A DNA stretch of 52,614 nucleotides, taken from the NCBI GenBank assembly GCA_026397725.1, contig JAPLUI010000494.1, positions 1-52,614 on the forward strand. The letters are read 5' to 3'. Shown here in pieces: positions 8,066 to 16,457 of the stretch (position 1 is its first letter; every line of letters begins with the position of its first letter). The stretch comes from Verrucomicrobiota bacterium (GTDB lineage Bacteria > Verrucomicrobiota > Verrucomicrobiia > Verrucomicrobiales > Akkermansiaceae). The position numbers and the translations under genes are program-made. The notes under the pieces are model-generated. The model ran no database searches, was not told where the DNA came from, and saw only the letters and a list, made by a program, of their open reading frames with translations.

Positions 8066-8133
8066 CTGCCCTCCGGTCCGGCCCGGCCAACGGCTCCTTC
8101 AACGGCCTTCACCCCAAGGCAATTTCTTTGCAG
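8066..8133. repeat. Dispersed ~60-bp repeat, copy 2
   Basis: This copy reads CCCTCCGGTCCGGCC, a four-base insertion relative to copies 1 and 3, then GGCTCCTTCAACGGCCTTC and CAATTTCTTTGCAG. It lies ~370 bases upstream of the giant repeat-protein gene, in the same orientation as copy 3 just past that gene's end. The rest of 8134-8500 has no gene I can support. Confidence 0.7.
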
Positions 8134-8500
8134 CAACTCACGAATGTCGCTTGTGACAGGCACAAGAATTCGGCGATTCCCGCCTTGACACGGCCCGGGT
8201 TCAGTTGCACATTCAACACCGCTATGGAAAGGCATCTCCAGCGGGGGTGTGGAGGCGATGGTCAGCCCGAGCAGTTTCGGTGGCGGGTGGGTTTGTGCCC
8301 GGTGATCCCGCTGATGGCACATCACCATGCGACAACCGATTCCCCGCACCTTGCCGCGCTCCGCCGTGGAACTGCGGGGGGCCGGTACCGCAGGGTGCCC
8401 GAACCGACCGCCAACAGCCGAGACCGCACGCGCGGGGGCCGGTCCATGGCGCATGAACCAACAAACACCAACCGAGAGCCTCTTGCTAGAGGCAGTTAAC

Positions 8501-11500
8501 ATGAACCATACCCGTCCCGCATCGCGCCGGGCCACCCGCGAAATTGGTGGCCGTTTCCCATGGCTTGTCGCCCTGGCACTGCTCGCCGCTCCGCTGCCGG
8601 CCACCCAATTGCCAGTCAGCAAGAGCTTCTTCCCTGGCAAATCACTGCCGTGTCCGGCGAGCGCCTGCGTGTCGCTGGATGGCGTGCCAACCAGCTACGG
8701 CGGCACGCCCGGCCCGATCCAGATGCGCGATGTGAGCATCCGGTGGTCCGGGGACACTCAGCAGGCGATGCCGGCACCGCTGTTGGGCGCGACCGTGTGG
8801 CAACAATGGACCGGCACCCTGGAAGCGGAGGTTTCCGAGGACTCCGGCACCAGTTGGCTCAGATGCGCCGGATCTTGCGAACTGGTCCAACGCATCAGCC
8901 ACAGTGCCGACGCCGGTGGCATCGAACAGTACAACACCATCACCCGCCTCACCGGCACGATGGCGGTCGGTCCCCGGTGGCTGGCTTGGCGCACCCGCGA
9001 CGATCAACCCAACGCCGGTCAGACCACGATGCTGGCCGTGCCCGGGGGGTACATGATCGACAGCTTCTTTGACATCTTTACCGAAGTCAGCGTTGACGGC
9101 GGCGGCAGTTGGCAGGTCGCGGACATGCCGAGCCGCTTGGGCGTGAAAGTCGATCACCGGCCCAAGTTGCCGGTGATTGCGCCGGGCGTCATGTTGCCCG
9201 GCTTGTGCGACCAATACGCGATGAAACCTAACAGCACGGTCACGGTGCCCGGCGGCATCGTCATCCGCAATGCCCGCCACAAGTTGTTCGGGGCCGCCAT
9301 CGCGCCGCCCGCGCCGGGTGGCACGAGCGTCCTTACCTTCGGTTCGCAACTCGATTGCGAGATCTCGACCAACAACGGCACCAGTTTTGTCCCGGTGCGA
9401 GCGCCGGCCACCACGCAGGTCCAGCTCAGCCGCCTCACGCTCGGCAGCCAACTCCTGTACGAGGCGGAAATCACCCAGTTGGGTGTTTCGGGCGGCGACC
9501 TGCCGCTGGGTGTCATGATCCGCGAAAGCCCGACCTTGCGGTCCGGCGGCCTAACAAGTATGGAGTGGGATCCGGAGGGCTACCGGGTGAGCAGCTTCTT
9601 CGACATCTTCCTCGAAGTGAGCACCAACGGCGGAGGCTCCTGGACACCCGCCGGCAATGGTCCCGCGTTGATGCAGGCGACCTCGCCGGCCCCGCAAGTG
9701 GCTTCTGCCACGACCAACCTGCCGCCGTCCTCCGGCAGGCATGTCGCGGTGCCGGGCATGACGACGACCTTTGCGAACGGGGTCATGCTCCGCAACCTGG
9801 TGCAAGACAACTTCGCCGGTTCGGTGGTGCCGCCCGCTCCCGGCATGGGACCGGTGATCGGAAACTTCTCCGCCACCGCCACGCTTGAGGTCTCGCTCGA
9901 CGGCAGCAATTCGTTCACCCCGGCCAGCGGAACCGCAAGTTGTTTCCTGAACGTCGCCAACCTGCAAAACGACGGCGGCATGTGTTATTACCAAACCGAA
10001 ATGTCAGGGATGAGCATGCGGCTTGACATGAGTGCGGGAATGCCAATCATGATCCGCGAAAGTCCGACCCGCGCCTCGTCCGGCCGCACCAGCCTCCGCC
10101 CCGTTCCAGGCGGCTACATGATCGACAGCTTCTTCGACATCTGGGTCGAAATCAGTCTCGATGGCGGCATGTCGTGGTCAGCGGCAATTTCGGGGCCGCT
10201 CACCTTGGCGTTGCAGCCGGCAGCTCCGCCCGTTCTGGTCATTCAGGCACCGGTCAACATGAACCTGCCGGCGGATGGCCCGGGCGGCCGGGTGGTGACC
10301 TTCACCGCCGTCGCCACCGGCGGGTGTACGCCGCTCAGCGTCACCTGCATGCCGCCGAGTGGCAGGCTGTTTCCGCCGGGCACCACGAGCGTCCTATGCA
10401 CGGCCACCGACGCCTGCGGCCAAACGGCCAACGCCAGTTTTCAAATCACCATCGCCCCCTATCAAGCGCCGGAATGGTATTTTGCCAGCAAGAAGATGCC
10501 ACCGCCCGACGGCCTCGAGATACCGGGCCGCGCGGGGATGCAATTGTTTCCCAACGGCGTGGCCATCCGCAACCTGAGACACCGGCAATTCAGCGAAGGC
10601 GTGGCGCCGCCGGTGTTGGGTGCCTCGGTATCGCACAGTTTCAGTTCGCAAGTGGCAATGGACGTGTCGCTCGATGGCGGCGCCACCTGGCAATCTGTTA
10701 GCGCACCTGCCACCTGCGGCATCACGCTCGAGCACGTGGCCGATGTCGGCAGCGTGGAAGATTACTCGCTTGAGGTGACCCATTGGGTGGTCAGCGGCGG
10801 CTCGTTGCCCGTGGGCGTGATGATCCGCGAAAGCCCCACCCGCGCTTCGAACGGAAGCACCACCGCCCGCAGCACCGGCGGCGGTTTCATGATCAGCAGT
10901 TTCTTCGACATCTTCACCGAAGTCAGCACCGACGCCGGCCTGTCGTGGGCGCCGTCGCTCACTCCGGATTCGATCTGGGTCTATCCGGATCCGGCCCTGC
11001 ACACGCTGTCACCCGTACTGGCCAGCCAAGTGCCCGCGCCCGATGACCAATGGGTTGCAACCGGCGATCCCGTGATGCAAGCCGCCAGCGGCTTTGCCGT
11101 ACACTCGCTCTCGATCCGCGACCTCGACCACAGTGTCGCACCTCCAGCGGCTGGCGCCAGCGCCACCCTCACCTTCAATGCCGTCGCCGACCTCAGTTGG
11201 GATTTCGGCGTCGGCCCGTTCGTCAATGGCCGCGCACCCGTCTCATGCACCATGAACGTCACGCGGCTCGACTCCGCTCTCGACGCGATTTGCGAGGCCG
11301 AAATCACCAGCCTCAATCTAGCAGGTGGAGAATTGCCGATTGGCGTGATGATCCGGGAAAGCCCGACCAAAGCATCCCGCGGCATGGCCAAGGTCATCGG
11401 TGGCGGTGGCGGCGGTGGCGTGCAGAGTTTCTTCGACATTTGGGTTGAAATCAGCATCGATGGCGGCCTGTCATGGTCGTCCGCCACCGACGAGCCGATG

Positions 11501-14500
11501 CATCTGGCATCCCGCGAGATTGCCGTGGCTCATGCCTTCAGCCAAGCCAGCCTAACACCTCAGTCCGGCGACTATGTCAGTCCCTCCGGCGGACGCGCCA
11601 GCTTTCCGTCGGGTGTGGTCATCCGCAACGTGCGGGCGCGTTCGTTCGACTCGGTGTTGCCACCGCCGCCGCCGGGCACCATGGTGGTTCAGGCCTGCAA
11701 TGGCTGGGCGGACATGGAGATCTCGACCGATAGTGGCGAGTCGTTCCAAAGGTATTACGGTGCCCTCGCCGCGACGCTGCGCACCACCGCCGGCCTGAGT
11801 GTCGGCAGCACCAGCTACTTCGATACCGGAATCCTGCAATTCGACATCCTTGGCGGTTCGCTGCCCGTCGGCGTGATGATCCGCGAAAGCCCGACCAGGG
11901 CGTCGGGCGGCCGCACCAGCATCCGCGCCAACGGCACGGACAACGACTGCGACAGCTTCTTCGACATCTTCCTCGAAGTCAGCACCGATGGCGGAGCCAC
12001 CTGGACCGTTACCGACAGCGGGCCGCTCACCTTGCTGCTGCAGCCGGAGAATTGTCCTCCTCTAACAATCAACTGCCCGCCCAACCTCACCGTGCGCGCC
12101 ACCAGTCCCGCCGGCGCCGTGGTGATCTATCCGGTAGCGACCACCGAGGGCGGCTCGCCGCCGACCTGGGTAGCGACCAAATGGCCCAGCGGCAGCACCT
12201 TCCCGGTGGGCACCACCACGGTGTCGCTGTTCGCCGGCGACATGTGTGGCCAAACCGCGGAAGGCTCGTTCCAAGTCACCGTGCTGCGGCCATTCGAAAG
12301 GCATTTCTATGCGGCCGAGCTGATGCCCCCTTCTAACAGCATGTGGTCGCTGCCACCGGGCGGACAGATCAGCTATGCCAACGGCGTCGTTGTTAGAAAC
12401 CTCGCTTGGCGGGGGTTCACCGCCAGTGTGCAGCCGCCCGCGACAGCAGGACTCGACCTCAGTCATTCGTTCGGCTCACAAGTCGAGATGGAGATTTCAA
12501 TGGACGGCGGGCTGACCTGGGTTTCCTGTGTGGCCAGCGCCAACCTGCAGTTCAGCGCGGTGAACAACGGCGCCGACGGAGATGACACGCTCTACGGCAT
12601 GGAATTGGTGCAGATCGACATCAGTGGCGGCACCTTGCCGGCGGGAATCCAAGTTCGCGAGAGCCCGACCAAGGCCTCGCGCGGCGAAACGCGCAGCGAA
12701 GCGGTGCCGGGTGGCTACCTGATCGACAGCTTCTTCGACATCTTCACCGAAGTAAGCACCGACGGCGGCTTGACATGGTCTGAATCCGCGTCGGCAGCCG
12801 AGATCGGGGTCAAGGTGGATCCGGCCTCGGTCACGCCGGTGGCGGCGCCGCGGAGCGTTTTCCCGATGCCTAACGGACAGTATGTGATGCCACCGTCAGG
12901 ACGGCAGTCGTATGCTTGCGGCATCATGCTTCGCGAATTGAAGCTCAGGCAGTTCACGCAGTGGATGGAGCCCCCGCTGTTAGGAAGCTCTCAAACGCAG
13001 ACGTTTGATTCCCAACTGGACTTCCAACTCTCGCTGGATGGCGGCGCAACCTGGACGGTGGCGCGGGCACCGGCGGTCATGACCGTGCAACTCAGCCATG
13101 TGCGCCAGCTCATGCCCGACGACGACTGCGACACGGTGGTGACCCAGCTCGATGTTGCGGGCGGTGATTTGCCGCTCGGCGTGATGATCCGCGAAAGTCC
13201 GACCCGCGCGAGCGGAGGTGGCACGACCGTCAGCACCATGGGTGGCGGCTACCTGATCAGCAGCTTTTTCGATATCTTCACCGAGGTGAGCACCGACGGC
13301 GGACAAACATGGGGCGCCGCCACCAACGGACCGGCACACCTGGAACTCGAACGGACTGCGCCCGCGTATGAGTACACTAACAACCTAATGCCGCCGCCGC
13401 ACGGAAGATATGTCAGCCTGCCCGCCTCCCAGGCAGCGTTTGCCAACGCCATGATCTTCAAGAACGTCGTGCTGCGGCAGTTCTCGGCGTCGATCACTCC
13501 CCCGCTGCCCGGGTGGTCAACCAGCCACACCTTCGGCTCGCAAGTCGAGATGGATGTCTCGACCGATAACGGCCTGACCTCCAATCCGGTGGCGGCATCG
13601 GCCACCATCGGCATGCAGATCACCGCCCGGTTAGGGGACGACGGCGTGACGGTGTATCATGACACCGAAATGGCGACGCTGAGCATCTCCGGCGGCGGCT
13701 TGCCCGCCAACGTGCAAATCCGCGAAAGCCCGACCAGGGCGTCCTATGGCCGCACCACCCAGAGCAGCCGGATCGGTGGCGGCTATGCCATCGACAGCTT
13801 CTTCGACATCTTCACCGAGGTGAGCACCGATGGCGGGTTGAGTTGGCTCTCCACGCTGAGCGGCCCCATGTCCATCCAACTTTCGGCACCGCCACCGCCG
13901 CTCGAAGTGAGTGCTCCGCCCGGCCAATGGGCGCTCGCCACCTCGCCCGCCGGCGCGGTGGTTAGCTATCCGGCACCCACAAGCACTGGCGGCCTGCCAC
14001 CGATCACGGTGACCACCATCCCGCCGTCCGGAGCGATCTTCCCGATCGGCACGAGCACCGTGACCTGCTGGGCCACCGACGGCGTCGGCCAAACGGCCAG
14101 CGACACGTTCCGCGTGACCGTGCTGCCGCCCGGCAACCCGCCGGAACAATACTACACGTCCAACAGTTTTCCGGCGTACCCCGCGCTGTACCTCTCCACG
14201 GAGCAATGGCTCGCGCTGTATGCCAACGGCATCATCATCCGCAACCTCGTCGCACGCGATTGCCTGCCGGCTTGGCCTCCGCCGGCGCCCGGCACCTCAA
14301 GCGAGTGGGGGTGGAATCCCACGGTCACCCTTGAGCTGTCGCTGGACGGCGGTGCAACCTTCGCGCCCTACCGGGCGCACGGCACTTGCCTGACCCGCAC
14401 CACCGGCCCGCCGGTCGGCAGTTCCAGTCTGTCATTCGACACCGAAATGCTGAAGTTCAGTCTAACAGGAGGGACCCTGCCTCCCTGGGTGATGATCCGC

Positions 14501-16126
14501 GAGTCGCCCACGTTGCCCTCGCTCGGTCGCAACGCGGTCCGCGCTCTCGGCGACGGCTTCATGATCAGCAGCTTCTTCGACATCTTCACCGAAGTGAGCA
14601 TCGACGGCGGCCGCACGTGGTCACCCTCGCAAAGCTACGGTGTGCTTGAATCGCGCATCGACAACATTTGGTACCCACCCATCCCCGCGCCGTCGCCGCT
14701 GCTGCCGCCGCCGGACGATCGGCTGACGCAGGACGGCGATGGGTGGTTCGCCCGCTACGCCAACGGCGTGGCGCTCAAGGGCATGCGCATTTCCCGCCCG
14801 AACGCCTCGGTGCTGCCGCCGTTCTGGGGGGTGCCGGCGACGCACAACTTCGGCGCGCAGCTCGACCTGCTGTATTCGCTGAACAACGGCGCCACGTTCA
14901 GCCACGCCCGCGCCAATCTGACGGCAACGTTGCTGATGACGCGGATTTCCTCCGGTCTAACAGATCGGGTGGACGGTGAGTTCCGGTCGCTCTCGGCGAG
15001 CGGCGGCGATCTGCCGGCCGGCATGCTGATCCGCGAGAGCCCCACCGAGCCGTCGCGCGGCGAATTCTTCCTGGAGTCCGCGCCCGACGGAACCTATCGC
15101 ATCAGCAGCTTCTTCGACATCTTCGTGGAAGTGAGCATGGACGGCGGCCTGACTTGGTTGCCCTCGATGACATTGGCTCCGGGCCGCCTCGCATTGGCAG
15201 CGGGTGCCGACGCGGAGGAATACGCCTCCAACTTGTTGCCGCAAGCAACCGCGCTGTATGCCGGCGCTCCCGGGGCGGAAATCGTCTATGCCAACGGCCT
15301 CGTCGTGCGCGACCTCGTGCGACGGAATTACACGCAGTCGTTTCCGCCGCCGCCCATCAGCGGGGCGCCGGTCGTCAACACGCATGGCTGCATCGTCGAC
15401 TTGTGGATTTCGCTGGATGGCGGCGTTCATTTTGTGCCGTGCCAAGCACCCGTCACCGCCACCGAGCAAACGGCGGATCTAACCAACAGCGGCTTGGCCC
15501 GTTACTTCGACACCGAAATGCTGCAACTTGACATTTCCGGCGGCAACCTGCCGGCGGGCATCATGATTCGCGAAAGCCCGCTCAAGGCCTCGACCGGCCG
15601 CACCACCGAACGCAACGACCCGATCAACCCCACCTATCACATCGACAGCTTCTTCGACATCTTCACCGAAGTGAGCACCGACGGTGGCATGACTTGGTGG
15701 CCCTCGACCAACGGTCCGCTCACCATGACCATGCGCACGGCCACCGCCAGCGAGGCATGGCGCCTGCGCAACTTCGGCACCACGCTCAATGGCGGCGATG
15801 CCGACGACATGGCGGATCCGGATCACGACGGCCAGCCGAACATCCTCGAGTTCGCTACCCATACCGACCCGCTGCATTCGAATCCGCCACCCGCCACGGC
15901 GAGCCTCTCCGGCGGCCACCTGAAGTTCACCTACCCCCGCGCCAAGGAAGCGATGGGCGAGGTGACGATGGTCGTAGAATGGTCGACCACCCTCGAGGAA
16001 GGATCATGGCTAAGCGGAGCGGGAGAAACCATCCTATCCGATGACGGCCAGGCGCAGCTCATCGAAGCCAGCATTCCCGATGTGCCCGGCGGCCGTTGCT
16101 TCGTGCGCTTGCGAGTCCAGCGGTGA
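8501..16126 (+). CDS. Giant secreted protein: 12 Asp-box-like units in four triplets with three HYR domains
   Basis: This encodes about 2541 residues from ATG 8501, chosen because it gives a signal peptide (RFPWLVALALLAAPLPAT); ATG 8453 is possible. Twelve ~177-residue units each carry SFFDIF-EVS-DGG-(T/S)W, centred near residues 188, 365, 543 / 800, 976, 1152 / 1410, 1588, 1766 / 2024, 2203, 2383. Most units also have FANGV-IRNL, IRESPTRAS and an earlier S-DGG-TF box. HYR (hyalin) domains lie at about 577-653, 1187-1265 and 1797-1877, ending in DACGQTA/DGVGQTA-type motifs. The tail has DADDMADPDHDGQPNILEF, a thrombospondin-3/dockerin-like Ca loop. S-x-D-x-G-x-T-W matches the Asp-box (BNR) hairpin. 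The role is unknown; surface adhesion or glycan binding is inference. Confidence 0.85.
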   Translation: MNHTRPASRRATREIGGRFPWLVALALLAAPLPATQLPVSKSFFPGKSLPCPASACVSLDGVPTSYGGTPGPIQMRDVSIRWSGDTQQAMPAPLLGATVWQQWTGTLEAEVSEDSGTSWLRCAGSCELVQRISHSADAGGIEQYNTITRLTGTMAVGPRWLAWRTRDDQPNAGQTTMLAVPGGYMIDSFFDIFTEVSVDGGGSWQVADMPSRLGVKVDHRPKLPVIAPGVMLPGLCDQYAMKPNSTVTVPGGIVIRNARHKLFGAAIAPPAPGGTSVLTFGSQLDCEISTNNGTSFVPVRAPATTQVQLSRLTLGSQLLYEAEITQLGVSGGDLPLGVMIRESPTLRSGGLTSMEWDPEGYRVSSFFDIFLEVSTNGGGSWTPAGNGPALMQATSPAPQVASATTNLPPSSGRHVAVPGMTTTFANGVMLRNLVQDNFAGSVVPPAPGMGPVIGNFSATATLEVSLDGSNSFTPASGTASCFLNVANLQNDGGMCYYQTEMSGMSMRLDMSAGMPIMIRESPTRASSGRTSLRPVPGGYMIDSFFDIWVEISLDGGMSWSAAISGPLTLALQPAAPPVLVIQAPVNMNLPADGPGGRVVTFTAVATGGCTPLSVTCMPPSGRLFPPGTTSVLCTATDACGQTANASFQITIAPYQAPEWYFASKKMPPPDGLEIPGRAGMQLFPNGVAIRNLRHRQFSEGVAPPVLGASVSHSFSSQVAMDVSLDGGATWQSVSAPATCGITLEHVADVGSVEDYSLEVTHWVVSGGSLPVGVMIRESPTRASNGSTTARSTGGGFMISSFFDIFTEVSTDAGLSWAPSLTPDSIWVYPDPALHTLSPVLASQVPAPDDQWVATGDPVMQAASGFAVHSLSIRDLDHSVAPPAAGASATLTFNAVADLSWDFGVGPFVNGRAPVSCTMNVTRLDSALDAICEAEITSLNLAGGELPIGVMIRESPTKASRGMAKVIGGGGGGGVQSFFDIWVEISIDGGLSWSSATDEPMHLASREIAVAHAFSQASLTPQSGDYVSPSGGRASFPSGVVIRNVRARSFDSVLPPPPPGTMVVQACNGWADMEISTDSGESFQRYYGALAATLRTTAGLSVGSTSYFDTGILQFDILGGSLPVGVMIRESPTRASGGRTSIRANGTDNDCDSFFDIFLEVSTDGGATWTVTDSGPLTLLLQPENCPPLTINCPPNLTVRATSPAGAVVIYPVATTEGGSPPTWVATKWPSGSTFPVGTTTVSLFAGDMCGQTAEGSFQVTVLRPFERHFYAAELMPPSNSMWSLPPGGQISYANGVVVRNLAWRGFTASVQPPATAGLDLSHSFGSQVEMEISMDGGLTWVSCVASANLQFSAVNNGADGDDTLYGMELVQIDISGGTLPAGIQVRESPTKASRGETRSEAVPGGYLIDSFFDIFTEVSTDGGLTWSESASAAEIGVKVDPASVTPVAAPRSVFPMPNGQYVMPPSGRQSYACGIMLRELKLRQFTQWMEPPLLGSSQTQTFDSQLDFQLSLDGGATWTVARAPAVMTVQLSHVRQLMPDDDCDTVVTQLDVAGGDLPLGVMIRESPTRASGGGTTVSTMGGGYLISSFFDIFTEVSTDGGQTWGAATNGPAHLELERTAPAYEYTNNLMPPPHGRYVSLPASQAAFANAMIFKNVVLRQFSASITPPLPGWSTSHTFGSQVEMDVSTDNGLTSNPVAASATIGMQITARLGDDGVTVYHDTEMATLSISGGGLPANVQIRESPTRASYGRTTQSSRIGGGYAIDSFFDIFTEVSTDGGLSWLSTLSGPMSIQLSAPPPPLEVSAPPGQWALATSPAGAVVSYPAPTSTGGLPPITVTTIPPSGAIFPIGTSTVTCWATDGVGQTASDTFRVTVLPPGNPPEQYYTSNSFPAYPALYLSTEQWLALYANGIIIRNLVARDCLPAWPPPAPGTSSEWGWNPTVTLELSLDGGATFAPYRAHGTCLTRTTGPPVGSSSLSFDTEMLKFSLTGGTLPPWVMIRESPTLPSLGRNAVRALGDGFMISSFFDIFTEVSIDGGRTWSPSQSYGVLESRIDNIWYPPIPAPSPLLPPPDDRLTQDGDGWFARYANGVALKGMRISRPNASVLPPFWGVPATHNFGAQLDLLYSLNNGATFSHARANLTATLLMTRISSGLTDRVDGEFRSLSASGGDLPAGMLIRESPTEPSRGEFFLESAPDGTYRISSFFDIFVEVSMDGGLTWLPSMTLAPGRLALAAGADAEEYASNLLPQATALYAGAPGAEIVYANGLVVRDLVRRNYTQSFPPPPISGAPVVNTHGCIVDLWISLDGGVHFVPCQAPVTATEQTADLTNSGLARYFDTEMLQLDISGGNLPAGIMIRESPLKASTGRTTERNDPINPTYHIDSFFDIFTEVSTDGGMTWWPSTNGPLTMTMRTATASEAWRLRNFGTTLNGGDADDMADPDHDGQPNILEFATHTDPLHSNPPPATASLSGGHLKFTYPRAKEAMGEVTMVVEWSTTLEEGSWLSGAGETILSDDGQAQLIEASIPDVPGGRCFVRLRVQR

Positions 16127-16234
16127 ACCCAGCCTCGTGCTCCTTCCTGAATTTCAACGCCTCCCTCCGGCCAACTTCTATTTCCCGCCCCCCGGTCCGG
16201 CCCTGGTCCATATACACATCGTCCCCGATACCAT

Positions 16235-16346
16235 GGCAGGGACGCTTTTCCGAAGCGTCCGGGCGAATGCACCGCGAATACTCAGGCCGAAACGGCTTTC
16301 CATTCGCCCACCATTCTCGCGGACCGTTTGGAAAACGGTCCCTGCC
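16235..16346. repeat. Second REP-like doublet
   Basis: Two inverted 27-nt arms (16235-16261 and 16320-16346) share GGCAGGGAC at the outside and TCCG at the inside. Each folds on its own (GACGCTT-TTCC-GAAGCGTC; GGACCGTTT-GG-AAAACGGTCC). An inner GGCGAATG/CATTCGCC pair also exists. The arm sequence differs from the REP at 7451, so it is a separate family. It lies between two convergent genes and may help end transcription of both (inference). Confidence 0.65.
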
Positions 16347-16385
16347 GTCCCGTTCGGATGCAATCCGACAGAAGATGTGTATAAA

Positions 16386-16440
16386 GTCCGGCCACCGGCT
16401 CTTTCAACGGCCTTCACCCCCAAAGCAATTTCTTAGGAGT
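16386..16440. repeat. Dispersed ~60-bp repeat, copy 3
   Basis: GTCCGGCCACCGGCTCTTTC continues into AACGGCCTTCACC and CAAAGCAATTTCTTAGGAG, nearly identical to copy 1 and in direct orientation with copy 2. Together with copy 2 it brackets the giant repeat-protein gene. It ends ~18 bases from the stop of the minus-strand cytochrome gene. Confidence 0.7.
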
Positions 16441-16457
16441 CCGACTGGAACCGAAGG

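Noticed and set aside
7969..8640. A 223-codon minus-strand frame covering dispersed repeat copy 2
   Set aside because: It crosses the start of the giant gene and the repeat, and shows no homology or plausible start.
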